A stretch of DNA of 39,680 bases. Origin: Polaromonas sp. GTDB lineage: Bacteria > Pseudomonadota > Gammaproteobacteria > Burkholderiales > Burkholderiaceae_C. The notes under the pieces were generated by a model. The model made no database searches. It saw only the letters and a list, made by a program, of their open reading frames with translations, and was not told the origin of the DNA. Positions 23,233 to 32,473 of this stretch are shown here, piece by piece. The translations under genes and the position numbers were made by a program. Positions within the stretch are counted from its first letter, which is position 1. Each line of letters opens with the position of its first letter. Location of the stretch: assembly GCA_025352405.1 (NCBI GenBank), contig JANXTM010000346.1:1-39680 (forward strand), read 5' to 3'.

Positions 23233-24075
23233 TCAACACAGCGTGGTGATTTTGACCGCAGCATCTGGATGTATGGCGTCAAGCCCTTTTTGAGCGCGTA
23301 CCAGACTGGTTTTCATGCGTTCCAATACTTTTCTCTGGTTGACGGATGCCTGACTTCGCTGGTTTTCGTGGTGCCACAGGTGGTAGACCTCGGTAGCTAA
23401 AAATCCGTTTTTGCGCCGCACACCGAAATGACTCAATCGCAACACAAGATCAGCATCTTCGTGACCCCAGCCTTCAAAAGTTTCATCAAACCCATTGGCG
23501 GCTACAAAATCGCTTCGCCAGACACCAAGGTTGCAACTGCGAATACCGCGCCACTCGAAACCCTGTTGTACCCTGAATAAAGACCATGGCCAGAAAAGCA
23601 TGTGCAACAGTTTGTTGCTATCGCCCTGCAGGCGAGTCTTTAACCAGAACACGGCTGGCTGCGCCAGAAGGTCCAGTGACTGACCCACTACTTTCGTTGT
23701 GAGCCGTTGACTCAGCAGAACGCGACTCCCATTGACAAAAAGTCCTCGCTCGGCAAGGAAAGTGTGTGCAGCAATAAACGTTTTTCCAGGCACACAGTCG
23801 CCATCCAGAAACACAAGATAGTCGCCTTGTGCATGGTAGGCACCCAGATTGCGCGCGGCAGCTGCGGTAAAACCAATGTCGGGGTGCCAGACATGACGGA
23901 CCGGGCAGCGAAAAGCCGGACAGTTTTTGTAAAGCATGTCCACCTGCGCTTGACTTGAGCCGTCATCTGCAATCAATACCTCATGGTCCACGCCGCATTG
24001 CGCAGCCAAAGACCGCAGCACGGCCAGCAAGGCATCGCATCGGTTGTAAGTCAGGACGATGAAACTGATTTTCAT
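23233..24075 (-). CDS. Family 2 glycosyltransferase with galactosyltransferase-type C-terminal region
   Basis: A 280-residue GT-A enzyme: MKISFIVLTYNRCDALLAVLRSL and EVLIADDGSSQAQVD at the nucleotide-binding N terminus, GFTAAAARNLGAYHA, then the DXD motif in YLVFLDGDCVPG. The C-terminal half (about 180-235) contains GIRSCNLGVWRSDFVAANGFDETFEGWGHED, of the type found in galactosyl- and chondroitin-polymerising GT2 enzymes. There is no membrane anchor, so it is probably cytoplasmic and acts on LPS or capsule intermediates. Its ATG overlaps the preceding glycosyltransferase gene by four bases. The donor sugar is not predictable. Confidence 0.88.
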   Translation of the reverse strand: MKISFIVLTYNRCDALLAVLRSLAAQCGVDHEVLIADDGSSQAQVDMLYKNCPAFRCPVRHVWHPDIGFTAAAARNLGAYHAQGDYLVFLDGDCVPGKTFIAAHTFLAERGLFVNGSRVLLSQRLTTKVVGQSLDLLAQPAVFWLKTRLQGDSNKLLHMLFWPWSLFRVQQGFEWRGIRSCNLGVWRSDFVAANGFDETFEGWGHEDADLVLRLSHFGVRRKNGFLATEVYHLWHHENQRSQASVNQRKVLERMKTSLVRAQKGLDAIHPDAAVKITTLC

Positions 24076-24872
24076 TCTGGGGGAAGTCTTGACGGATTGT
24101 CAGCCGTCGGCTGGTTTTCATCTTTGCGCTCTTGGCATAACAGCCACAGCTTCAGATAGCGGTAATAAGTGCCTTCAGCATTGGAAATAGCCAGAACAAG
24201 CCCCATCCAGCCATCAAGAAAACCACGCCTGAGAATGTAGGTTCGGATGAACGCCCAAGCACCATGCGCGAGCGCTTTGCCCGGTGAGGCGGTCTTACCG
24301 CGCGCAAACAGCATCTGTGCACCCGCGCTTGAATACCGGTTCGCTTTGTCCAGCACGGCTTCAAAGCCGGTGAAGCTTTCATGAAGCAAAGACGACGTGA
24401 GTTGTCCGACCTGATGGGATGTCATTATTTTTTCGTGCACCAGCTCCCCGGAAAATTGAGCGGAACTGCGCTTGAAAAGCCGCGTGACGCGGTCTGGGTA
24501 CCAGCCGGAATGGCGCATGTACTGGCCGCAATAACTTGAAAGCCTGGGGAAACTGTAAACCTCAAACGCAGGTGCAGCGAGGGCTGCCATGATTTCGGCC
24601 CGCAAATCTGGTGTAACCCTTTCGTCAGCGTCGATGGACAGCACCCAGTCGCCTCGCGCCAACGCGAGAGCACGGTTTTTCTGCGCTCCAAAACCTTGCC
24701 AATCATGGTTTTCGCTAACTTCAGCACCGATTGCTCGCGCAATATCCAGCGTTCCATCACGACTACCAGAGTCAAGCACCACCAGCTGATCGGCAAACGA
24801 AACAGATTGCAGACAGGCCCCGATGTTATGGGCCTCATTTTTTGTTATCACAATGACAGACAAGCTGGTCAA
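24072..24872 (-). CDS. Family 2 glycosyltransferase, LPS core glucosyltransferase-like (WaaE/KdtX type)
   Basis: I place the start at a TTG at 24872 (reading LTSLSVIVITKNEAHNIGACLQ). A GGAAAGG Shine-Dalgarno sequence lies about 6-12 bases upstream and the family normally begins here. An ATG at 24983 would add 37 residues that do not resemble it. The 266 residues show VIVITKNEAHNI, QLVVLDSGSRDGTLDIA, QGFGAQKNRALA, the DXD-like motif WVLSIDADERVTPDL, and HSGWYPDRVTRLFKR with GELVHEKI, as in WaaE/KdtX-like LPS core beta-glucosyltransferases. The C terminus has a hydrophobic segment. It is coupled to the next glycosyltransferase (ATGA) and diverges from the O-antigen ligase-like gene. Confidence 0.85.
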   Translation of the reverse strand: MTSLSVIVITKNEAHNIGACLQSVSFADQLVVLDSGSRDGTLDIARAIGAEVSENHDWQGFGAQKNRALALARGDWVLSIDADERVTPDLRAEIMAALAAPAFEVYSFPRLSSYCGQYMRHSGWYPDRVTRLFKRSSAQFSGELVHEKIMTSHQVGQLTSSLLHESFTGFEAVLDKANRYSSAGAQMLFARGKTASPGKALAHGAWAFIRTYILRRGFLDGWMGLVLAISNAEGTYYRYLKLWLLCQERKDENQPTADNPSRLPPE

Positions 24873-25097
24873 CGGTCGCCCTTTCCAAAGAATAGTCGTC
24901 AACTTCAAGTCGTCAGCCAAATCCCAGCAATACCCAAACTGCGTGAGGCCACAGAAGCATAGCAGAGCGATCAGACCCCTCAACGGGCGATTTCATTCGT
25001 CGCATTGGCTGCGTTCAAAGGCCCATGTTTGCGGGTTTGGCACTGAAACAGAATCACCGATAATGCGGCTACTTTCACGCTGACACCTGCATCTATT

Positions 25098-26369
25098 TTG
25101 CCAACCAAGATACCCAACTTCCGGCTCGTCGTGATCTGCTCGGTAGCCATGTCCGTGGGGTTGTCGATGGCAATCATCAGCGCCGCCAAGCTGCTGCTGA
25201 TGCTGTGCGCACTTTTCGTATTGTCAAACGCCCTGTTCAGGTCACCACACGGACTTGTTGAGTTTAAAGCGTTAGCCATACGATTCACGCCGGTGGCGGT
25301 ATTGACAACACTCACCGCTTTTGCGCTGAGCCTGCTTTGGACAATAGCCCCGGAGGGCGACGCCTGGGGCTCGTTGGCTAAGTACGGCAAATTAATCGTA
25401 ATCGTTTTGCTGGTGACGCTCATACGCAGCCGCCGTGAAGCCCTTTGCGCACTTGGGTGGTTCGTGTTAGCTCAGTTGTTCCTGGTGGGCAGCTCCTGGG
25501 CGCTGTTTTTGCATTTGCCGGTTCCGTGGGCGAGTTCCAACATGGCAATTAAGGAGTTCGCGGTCTTCTCCAGTTATTTGGATCAGGGCATCATGGGTGC
25601 GGTGCTGGCAGCGGTGTGCTGGCATTTACGCGGTTTGGTGCCAGGACGCTTTGGCAAACAAATAGCTATCGGGGTTGCGTTGCTAGCAATCTCGAATGTA
25701 TTGTTTGTATTAAGCGGTCGCAGCGGCCATGTGGTGGCTATTGCGATGCTGTCGCTGGCAATTATGTGGCGATTGCCAAAGCGATTCCGCGCGTTAGTGG
25801 TATTACTACCGTTTGCGTTGGCCCTTGTCCTGTTTTTCAGCTCCGATAAAGTGCGTGACCGTCTGACCACGGTCAAAAATGAAGTTCAATCGTATTCTGC
25901 GCAACAGAAGTCCGTCACATCATCCGGCATTCGGCTGGAACTGTGGCTCAAGGCCGTCGGCATTGTTTTTGACCACCCGCTCGCCGGATTGGGTGTTGGC
26001 AGTTGGAGCACCGAATACAACCGCTTGGAGCATGCAAAAGATCCGGCACATATGCCTATCGATGGCAATGGCAACCCGCATCAGGAATACCTGCAGTGGG
26101 GAGTGCAACTTGGTCTGCCCGGCATCGGGCTGCTGTTGGCATTATTTGCAGCAGTATTTCGCGACACGCTGGGCATGGAGCCGGCCGTTGCACGCGCAAC
26201 CCAATCGGCTCTGGCCGCATTGATGGTGGCATGCCTGTTCAACTCATCGTTATATGACGCACTGATCGGGGACTTCTTCTGCGTCACTTTGGGCCTGTTG
26301 CTGGCGTTGGGCGCATACAGAGAAGCCGCTGTGGACACCAATCTGTCAGATCACCGGCGTACCGCGTAA
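25098..26369 (+). CDS. O-antigen ligase/polymerase-like membrane protein (WaaL/Wzy type)
   Basis: Polytopic protein of up to 423 residues with about ten or more hydrophobic helices. In the C-terminal half there is a periplasmic-loop motif typical of the Wzy_C family: WLKAVGIVFDHPLAGLGVG, then NPHQEYLQWGVQLGLPGIG. The conserved His and Arg residues of this loop are those used to transfer undecaprenyl-linked glycan to lipid A-core. The start is uncertain: a TTG at 25098 without a clear ribosome binding site, or an ATG at 25149. It lies two bases before msbA, which supports an LPS role. Ligase and polymerase cannot be told apart from sequence alone. Confidence 0.85.
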   Translation: MPTKIPNFRLVVICSVAMSVGLSMAIISAAKLLLMLCALFVLSNALFRSPHGLVEFKALAIRFTPVAVLTTLTAFALSLLWTIAPEGDAWGSLAKYGKLIVIVLLVTLIRSRREALCALGWFVLAQLFLVGSSWALFLHLPVPWASSNMAIKEFAVFSSYLDQGIMGAVLAAVCWHLRGLVPGRFGKQIAIGVALLAISNVLFVLSGRSGHVVAIAMLSLAIMWRLPKRFRALVVLLPFALALVLFFSSDKVRDRLTTVKNEVQSYSAQQKSVTSSGIRLELWLKAVGIVFDHPLAGLGVGSWSTEYNRLEHAKDPAHMPIDGNGNPHQEYLQWGVQLGLPGIGLLLALFAAVFRDTLGMEPAVARATQSALAALMVACLFNSSLYDALIGDFFCVTLGLLLALGAYREAAVDTNLSDHRRTA

Positions 26370-26371
26370 CC

Positions 26372-28135
26372 ATGACAGAAGACACCGTTTCGTTACCCGC
26401 CTCTGGCAAGTTGTCCATTGGGCAGCGTATACGGCGAGTGTGGCCCTATTTCAGCAAGGCAAAAGGTGGATGGGCCATCGCAGTGGGTGCAACCGTACTG
26501 GCATCGGCTACCGAGCCGTTCATACCGGCGCTGCTCAAACCGCTGCTGGATCGCGGGTTTCAACGAGACAGCTTCAACCTCTGGTTGGTACCGCTTTCTT
26601 TGATGCTGCTTTTCACCATACGCGGACTGTCTGGTTTTGTTGCACAGTTTGCCTTGGCCAAAGTCACCAACGACGGCCTGCAGGCCATGCGTACGGCCAT
26701 GTTTGGCAAGCTGCTCAGTGCACGCCTGTCGCTTTTTTCGGACCAGTCCTCAAGCGCCATGGCCAATACAGTGGTCTATGAGGTTTACAACGGTTCGGCC
26801 TTGCTGATGAACGCCATCATGAAGCTGGCACGCGATCTGCTCACCCTGGCGGCATTGATTGCCTATTTGCTGTTTCTGAACTGGAAACTGATGCTCGTGG
26901 TGTCGTTGCTGTTTCCTGCGGTAGCGCTGGTCATCCAGCTTCTGACGCGTCGACTTTACCGGCTGACAAAAGAAAGCCAGACAGCCACAGACAACCTAGC
27001 CTATGTGGTGGAAGAAAACGTCTTGGCACACCGTGACGTGCGTCTGCATGGCGCGCAAGCCGGCCAGGCAGGCAGGTTCGACCTGCTCAGCCATTCACTG
27101 CGCCGCCTGTCGATGAAATCAACCGCCGCCTACGCCGGCATGAGCGCCATCACCCAGATTCTCGCAGCCATGGCTTTGTCGGCTGTGATCTCGATTGCGC
27201 TTTGGCAGGGCTCGGCCAACACCACGACTGTGGGTGGTTTTGTGGCGTTTGTCACAGCCATGCTGCTGTTGATTGCACCCATCAAAAGCCTGTCGGACGG
27301 CGCAACGCCCATCACCCGCGGACTCGCTGCACTGGAGCGTGGACTGGACCTGATGGATCTGACGCCTGACGAGTCGGGCGGGACGTTCGTCAAGGCCCGG
27401 GCGCGCGGCGATATTGAGTTTTCAAATGTGGGCGTCCAATACAAAGCCGATGCGCCGCCTGCTCTCGACAAACTGACGTTGTCCGTCAAAGCCGGCGAGA
27501 CGGTGGCGCTGGTTGGCAGTTCGGGTTCTGGGAAAACCACGCTTGTCAATTTATTGCCCCGCTTTACCGAGACGAGCGCCGGCACGATCAGTCTTGACGG
27601 TCAGGATATACGCAACTGGAATTTGAACTCGCTTCGCGCACAGTTTGCGCTGGTAAGCCAGCACGTGGTGATGCTGAACAGCAGCATTGCATTTAACGTG
27701 GCGCTGGGCCAGACGATTGACCGCGACAAAGTGACGCAGTGCCTGATGGCGGCCAACCTCGGGCAACTGATGGCCGAGTTGCCAGGCGGCATGGACACGG
27801 TGCTGGGGCACAACGCCATGCAGTTGTCAGGCGGCCAGCGCCAGCGTCTGGCCATTGCCCGTGCGCTTTACAAAAATGCACCCATTCTGATTCTGGATGA
27901 GGCCACCTCCGCGCTCGACACCGAATCCGAACAAGCCGTGCAAGTCGCGATCAAAGGGCTCACCTCCACCCGAACCTCACTGATCATTGCGCACCGCTTG
28001 TCAACCATTCAGCATGCCGACCGCATTCTCATGATGAACGCCGGTCGTATCGTCGAATCGGGCACCCACACCGAGTTGCTGGCGCTTGACGGAGCCTATG
28101 CGCACCTGTATCGCCTTGGTTTCCAAAATACCTGA
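26372..28135 (+). CDS. msbA: Lipid A export permease/ATP-binding protein MsbA
   Basis: Homodimeric half-size ABC exporter that flips lipid A-core across the inner membrane. The 587 residues have an N-terminal transmembrane domain of six helices (about 30-330) and a C-terminal ATPase. The ATPase has Walker A GSSGSGKTT near 380-388, a Q-loop LVSQHVVMLN, signature LSGGQRQRLAIARAL near 485, Walker B ILILDEATSALD near 500-511 and an H-loop IIAHRLST. It lies between the O-antigen ligase-like gene and another glycosyltransferase, which supports MsbA over other type I exporters. Confidence 0.93.
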   Translation: MTEDTVSLPASGKLSIGQRIRRVWPYFSKAKGGWAIAVGATVLASATEPFIPALLKPLLDRGFQRDSFNLWLVPLSLMLLFTIRGLSGFVAQFALAKVTNDGLQAMRTAMFGKLLSARLSLFSDQSSSAMANTVVYEVYNGSALLMNAIMKLARDLLTLAALIAYLLFLNWKLMLVVSLLFPAVALVIQLLTRRLYRLTKESQTATDNLAYVVEENVLAHRDVRLHGAQAGQAGRFDLLSHSLRRLSMKSTAAYAGMSAITQILAAMALSAVISIALWQGSANTTTVGGFVAFVTAMLLLIAPIKSLSDGATPITRGLAALERGLDLMDLTPDESGGTFVKARARGDIEFSNVGVQYKADAPPALDKLTLSVKAGETVALVGSSGSGKTTLVNLLPRFTETSAGTISLDGQDIRNWNLNSLRAQFALVSQHVVMLNSSIAFNVALGQTIDRDKVTQCLMAANLGQLMAELPGGMDTVLGHNAMQLSGGQRQRLAIARALYKNAPILILDEATSALDTESEQAVQVAIKGLTSTRTSLIIAHRLSTIQHADRILMMNAGRIVESGTHTELLALDGAYAHLYRLGFQNT

Positions 28136-28147
28136 AAGCCCGTTTTC

Positions 28148-29017
28148 ATGCCAGTTTCCATCAGCGGATTTACATTTATACGCAATGGCGTGGAGCTTGG
28201 TTTTCCATTTGAAGCATCGATACGCTCACTGCTTCCGCTGGTCGACGAGTTTGTAGTCGCCGTTGGCAAGGGCTCTGACGACACACTGGCCCGGGTACGC
28301 GCCATCGCAGACCCCAAAATCAGGATCATCGAAACGCTGTGGAACGAGAACATGGCTGACCGCGGCTTTGTTTATGCACAGCAAAAAATGATCGCACAGT
28401 ACTCCTGCACCGGGCACTGGGCTTTTTATCTTGAAGGTGACGAAGTAGTGCATGAGGATGACATTGAAAAAATCCGTTCCAGCGTAGAACACCACCATAC
28501 CAACCCACTTGTGGAAGCCCTGGTGTTTGACTATCGCCATTTTTACGGTTCACCTCAATGGTTATCCATCAGCCCGGGCTGGTACCGCCGTGAATGCCGC
28601 TTGATTCGCAACACCCTGCGCAGCTATGCACCCGATGGCCAGTACTGGCTGGTGATGAATCAGCACAAACGCGGCCGCAACCCCAACGCCGCTCTGGCCA
28701 ACGCGCATATCTACCATTACGGCTGGATTCGCAAAAATGAAGACATGCAAAAGAAGTTTGACCAGGTCGGCAAGTACTGGGCAGCAGCACCTGCAGAGAT
28801 TCACTACAGCCAGTTTGATGGCCGCGCCCTGGCGCCATTCAAAGGAACGCATCCTCTGGCCGCCCAGCACTGGCTAGCCACAGAAGCTGAGCAGGAACTA
28901 CACCTGGACCCGGCTTACAAACCAACGCCCAAAGAAAACAAGTACCACCTCATGCGCCAGTTGGAGACTCTGACCGGACTGGACTTCAGCCGCAAGCACT
29001 TTAAGCTGGTTGCGTGA
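28148..29017 (+). CDS. Glycosyltransferase-like protein (GT2-type)
   Basis: A 289-residue protein starting 13 bases after msbA. The N terminus (ISGFTFIRNGVELGFPFEASIRSLLPLVDEFVV, then GKGSDDTLARVRAI) matches the first half of a GT2 fold. HWAFYLEGDEVVHEDD carries the DXD-like EGDE motif. The C-terminal part is rich in aromatic residues and His (WYRRECRLIRN, AHIYHYGWIRKNEDM, LAAQHW) and probably forms the acceptor site. No membrane segment is visible. It is the last gene of the O-antigen ligase-msbA unit and converges with the GT4 gene with a 6-base gap. The sugar is unknown. Confidence 0.82.
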   Translation: MPVSISGFTFIRNGVELGFPFEASIRSLLPLVDEFVVAVGKGSDDTLARVRAIADPKIRIIETLWNENMADRGFVYAQQKMIAQYSCTGHWAFYLEGDEVVHEDDIEKIRSSVEHHHTNPLVEALVFDYRHFYGSPQWLSISPGWYRRECRLIRNTLRSYAPDGQYWLVMNQHKRGRNPNAALANAHIYHYGWIRKNEDMQKKFDQVGKYWAAAPAEIHYSQFDGRALAPFKGTHPLAAQHWLATEAEQELHLDPAYKPTPKENKYHLMRQLETLTGLDFSRKHFKLVA

Positions 29018-29023
29018 TACTTC

Positions 29024-30214
29024 TCACCGGGCTTTTGTTTTCGCCTCGCTAGCCGCGTAGTAAAGTTTTTCTTGCGCAGCGGCGATAGCGCTCCATTTAA
29101 ATTTTTCGGCAAATGCTCTGGCAGCGTACGCGAGTTTTGTTTTCAGTGCACCGTCGCCCAATACACGGCGCAGGCCATCACTCAGAGCGACAACATCACG
29201 CGGATCACCAAGCAGCAAAGCGTTGATCTCATCGTCAAGCAACCCTGAAATACCGCAATACTTTGCGCTGCTAACAATCACCGGCAAGCCGTGCGCCATG
29301 GCCTCCAGAACCACCATGGCAAACGTGTCTTCAAGCGTTGGGTGTGCGAGGCAATCAGCTGCCCGGTAGGCCAGCCTGATGTCACTCAAAGTACCCAGGA
29401 AAAACACCCTTGAGGTCAACTTCGCCAAGTTGATCTGCTTGCTGAAGGCGCTCAATTGCAAGGAGTTGCCGACTACCGCCAAAACAACCTCCTCGGGCAA
29501 AAGGCGCAGCGCCTCCAGCAGGGTTTGAAGACCTTTTTTACGAAAATCGTTGCCGATAAACAGGATACAAGGACGGTCTGCAGGCAAACCCAGCTGCTGC
29601 CTTGCATCAAGCCGCACCGCCTCTACTACGGGACCATCGGGCAAGGAAATGCCCGGTGTGATGACGGTGGTCATGGCACTGGCAGCAGGGTAGGTTGCGT
29701 TAAAAGTGGATAACAAACTGCCAGAAGTCGCGACCACCGAGCGACCGGGCTGCGCCGCATAGCGCCAATGCTCAAGCGCAAGATAGGCGAGCAGCCTTGG
29801 ACTGGTCAGTACTTTGACCCAACGAAGTGCAAGCCGCCAGCCCGTGCGGCCATGAAACAGGTTGTGCTTGACGGGCAACACGTGCACCGTCTGAATGTTG
29901 CCATGCCAAGTGTTTTCATGTGAATGCACCACGTCAAACCCAATGTCAACACCGGGACCACGGCGCTCGCGTGTAGCCCACCAAGTTACGGTTGCAAACC
30001 AGAGCTGGTTAACCCAGCGCGGCCTGCGCATTGGCATACTGATTCGGTGATAGATAACGCCGGGCAAGTTGTGTTCTATAGACTGCGCAAAAACATGTAT
30101 TTCATGCCTTGCAGCGAGCTGTTCAACCAGGGCAATCGAATAACGCTCCGCGCCACCCGCAGTAGGTGAAAAATTTCGGTTCAACACCGCAATGCGCAAA
30201 CGCCCAAACGTCAT
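29024..30214 (-). CDS. Family 4 glycosyltransferase
   Basis: A GT-B retaining glycosyltransferase of 396 residues from the ATG at 30214 (MTFGRLRIAVLNRNFSPTAGGAERYSIAL), which overlaps the deacetylase stop as ATGA. The frame runs open upstream to 30487, but that part only covers the deacetylase gene. The N-terminal Rossmann domain has the glycine-rich TAGGAERYS. The C-terminal domain has CILFIGNDFRKKGLQTLLEAL and the E-x7-E region HPTLEDTFAMVVLEAMAHGLPVIVS. The family uses nucleotide sugars to build LPS or capsule glycans in the cytoplasm. Confidence 0.88.
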   Translation of the reverse strand: MTFGRLRIAVLNRNFSPTAGGAERYSIALVEQLAARHEIHVFAQSIEHNLPGVIYHRISMPMRRPRWVNQLWFATVTWWATRERRGPGVDIGFDVVHSHENTWHGNIQTVHVLPVKHNLFHGRTGWRLALRWVKVLTSPRLLAYLALEHWRYAAQPGRSVVATSGSLLSTFNATYPAASAMTTVITPGISLPDGPVVEAVRLDARQQLGLPADRPCILFIGNDFRKKGLQTLLEALRLLPEEVVLAVVGNSLQLSAFSKQINLAKLTSRVFFLGTLSDIRLAYRAADCLAHPTLEDTFAMVVLEAMAHGLPVIVSSAKYCGISGLLDDEINALLLGDPRDVVALSDGLRRVLGDGALKTKLAYAARAFAEKFKWSAIAAAQEKLYYAASEAKTKAR

Positions 30215-30975
30215 TTCTTGCGCCTGTCTTCGTAGCCGCTTGCCAGCTTGACCCAAAACATGGGCAAACTGGTAGATCGAAGCACGGGCACACGCGGTAT
30301 TGCCAGCATGTCTGTACCCCCATGGCAACGACTGCGCTGTGTGGTGGTCGCAGTCACAAAACCATGCACACCAACCATAGTTTTGTGTCGGGCTCCATAG
30401 CGCCCATAGGGGTAGCAAAAATGCCGCACCGGTTCCCTGAGTGCTACTTCCAGGTCCGTTCTGCCTTGCAAAATTTCTGAATTGCACACCTCGTCACTAG
30501 ACGCCAGCAAGTTGATGTGACTTCGGGTGTGCGAGCCTATCTCTTGGCCCCCAGATATCCATTGCCGCATCTCGACTTCGTTCATCAGTAGCGTTTGCGG
30601 GATGCCAGTCTGCTCGTCCCAGATGTTGGTTTTACCCAGCAGGCTGCTCACCGCGTAACAGGTCGATGAAAAACCATAACGCACAAGTACAGGCAAGGCA
30701 TGGTTTAGGTTGTTCAGATAGCCATCGTCAAAAGTAATGCCAACCACTTTTCCCTGTTTTTCGCCGTTCAGGTAGGGCTGCAAGCCTGTCATTGATAGCC
30801 CGGTATAACCCAGCCATTTCAACAGCCGCATTTGCCGCGCAAAGGCGGCGGGCGATACATACAGGCTGCGAAACGGACTGCCTTTGACGGGTGCAGCATC
30901 TATCTGGTGATAGACCAGCACCGGAATCGGCTGCGAATTTTGGGTCAAAACAGGGGATATGGCGGCGGTCATCAC
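30211..30975 (-). CDS. Polysaccharide deacetylase family protein (NodB domain)
   Basis: A 254-residue carbohydrate esterase family 4 protein with canonical motifs: VLVYHQI, TFDDG with D83 and D84, HTRSH with metal ligands H149 and H153, then HFCYPYGRYG. It would remove N-acetyl groups from a surface polysaccharide or an LPS sugar. No signal peptide is visible, so it may act in the cytoplasm on a lipid-linked or nucleotide-bound intermediate, as in LPS or glycolipid pathways. It starts 4 bases after the rng stop and overlaps the GT4 gene. The start may be either of two adjacent ATG codons (30975 or 30972). Confidence 0.9.
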   Translation of the reverse strand: MMTAAISPVLTQNSQPIPVLVYHQIDAAPVKGSPFRSLYVSPAAFARQMRLLKWLGYTGLSMTGLQPYLNGEKQGKVVGITFDDGYLNNLNHALPVLVRYGFSSTCYAVSSLLGKTNIWDEQTGIPQTLLMNEVEMRQWISGGQEIGSHTRSHINLLASSDEVCNSEILQGRTDLEVALREPVRHFCYPYGRYGARHKTMVGVHGFVTATTTQRSRCHGGTDMLAIPRVPVLRSTSLPMFWVKLASGYEDRRKK

Positions 30976-30979
30976 CAGC

Positions 30980-32458
30980 TCACAACAGCACGATGTCGTA
31001 CTGCTCCTGCGCCATCGCCGTTTCGGCCTGCAAGGATATGGGTTTGCCTATGAAGTCACTCAGGCCTGCAAGATGCTGGCTCTCTTCGTCAAGAAAAAGC
31101 TCGACTACTTTAGGCGATGCGATCACACGAAATTCGCGTGGATTGAACTGCCGCGCCTCACGCAGGATTTCACGCAGGATGTCGTAGGTCACGCTGCGAG
31201 CCGTTTTGACCACGCCTTTACCGACACACGCGCTGCACGGTTCGCACAGCTGGTGCGCCAACGATTCACGGGTGCGTTTACGGGTCATTTCCAGCAGACC
31301 CAGCGCAGAAAATCCGTTGACTGTGGTTTTAATACGGTCACGCGCCAGCTGCTTCTGGAATTCAGCAAGCACCGCATCACGATGGTTTTCCTTGAGCATG
31401 TCAATAAAATCGACAATCACAATGCCGCCCAGGTTGCGCAAACGCAGCTGCCGGGCGATGGCCTGCGAGGCCTCCAGATTGGTTTTGAAAATGGTATCGT
31501 CAAAATTGCGCGCACCCACAAACCCGCCGGTGTTGACATCTACGGTAGTCAGCGCCTCGGTCTGGTCAATGATGAGATAGCCACCCGACTTGAGGTCGAC
31601 ACGACGACCCAGCGCTTTGGCGATATCTTCGTCAATACTAAAGAGATCAAATATCGGCCGATCACCAACATACAGCTGCAGTTTTTGTACTGTGGCCGGC
31701 ATAAATTCGGTCGCAAAACTTTTGAGTTTTTCAAACTGTTCGCGCGAATCAATGCGAATGGTTTGGGTGCCCTCCACCACCATGTCACGCAGCACGCGCT
31801 GCAGCAGGTTCAGGTCTTGGTGCAGCACAGATGCGGGCGGCAATCGTACGGAAGCATCCTTGATACGCGCCCACATCTTTCGCAGGTAGGCAATGTCCTC
31901 AGTCAGCTCAGAGTCTGTGGCGTCTTCACCATTGGTTCTCAGGATAAATCCACCACCCAGATCCCCAGCCAGCTTCTGCATGCGCTGACGCAGGTCATCG
32001 CGCTGCCGGGGCGGTATTTTCTGGGACACACCGATGTGGTTGTCCTGCGGTAGAAAAACCAGCAAACGCCCGGCGATGCTGATTTGCGCCGTAAGCCGCG
32101 CGCCCTTGGTACCAATCGGGTCCTTGAGCACCTGCACCATCACGGCCTGGCCCTCAAACAACTGCTTTTCAATCGGTTCCAGAGCAATCGGGGGGCTGGT
32201 TGCGTCAGCCTCGACATGACGGCTATTGATACTGCTCATCAAGTCGGCTACATGCAAAAAAGCCGCGCGATCCAGCCCGATATCAATGAACGCGGACTGC
32301 ATGCCCGGCAGCACGCGAGCGACCTTGCCCAGATATACGTTGCCGACCAGCCCGCGCTCCAGCGTGCGTTCGACCTGCAGCTCCTGCAATGCGCCATGCT
32401 CCACCACGGCTACCCGGGTTTCCTGTGGAGACCAGTTAATCAGGATGTCTTGCTGCAT
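30980..32458 (-). CDS. rng: Ribonuclease G
   Basis: Endoribonuclease that matures the 5' end of 16S rRNA and degrades some mRNAs. The 492 residues match the RNase G length and lack the long C-terminal scaffold of RNase E. Visible are an S1 domain (about 35-130, with GNVYLGKVARVLPGMQSAFIDIG), the catalytic TTVDVNTGGFVG and GGIVIVDFIDML with the two Mg-binding aspartates, and a zinc-link (CEPCSACVGKG) used in dimerisation. It follows maf by 15 bases, the common maf-rng pairing. Confidence 0.96.
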   Translation of the reverse strand: MQQDILINWSPQETRVAVVEHGALQELQVERTLERGLVGNVYLGKVARVLPGMQSAFIDIGLDRAAFLHVADLMSSINSRHVEADATSPPIALEPIEKQLFEGQAVMVQVLKDPIGTKGARLTAQISIAGRLLVFLPQDNHIGVSQKIPPRQRDDLRQRMQKLAGDLGGGFILRTNGEDATDSELTEDIAYLRKMWARIKDASVRLPPASVLHQDLNLLQRVLRDMVVEGTQTIRIDSREQFEKLKSFATEFMPATVQKLQLYVGDRPIFDLFSIDEDIAKALGRRVDLKSGGYLIIDQTEALTTVDVNTGGFVGARNFDDTIFKTNLEASQAIARQLRLRNLGGIVIVDFIDMLKENHRDAVLAEFQKQLARDRIKTTVNGFSALGLLEMTRKRTRESLAHQLCEPCSACVGKGVVKTARSVTYDILREILREARQFNPREFRVIASPKVVELFLDEESQHLAGLSDFIGKPISLQAETAMAQEQYDIVLL

Positions 32459-32473
32459 GTTTTATTTATTCTG

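Noticed and set aside
24873..24983. N-terminal signal-like extension of the GT2 enzyme from an ATG at 24983
   Set aside because: The extension does not match the family, and a TTG at 24872 has a good GGAAAGG ribosome binding site directly before the conserved VIVITKNE region.
29024..30487. A 487-residue GT4 protein starting at 30487
   Set aside because: The first 91 residues only re-read the deacetylase gene. The family N terminus begins at the ATG at 30214, which forms an ATGA overlap.
30959..32053. Long open frame on the plus strand opposite rng
   Set aside because: It is a shadow of the rng coding sequence. RNase G motifs on the minus strand are complete and the plus-strand product resembles nothing.
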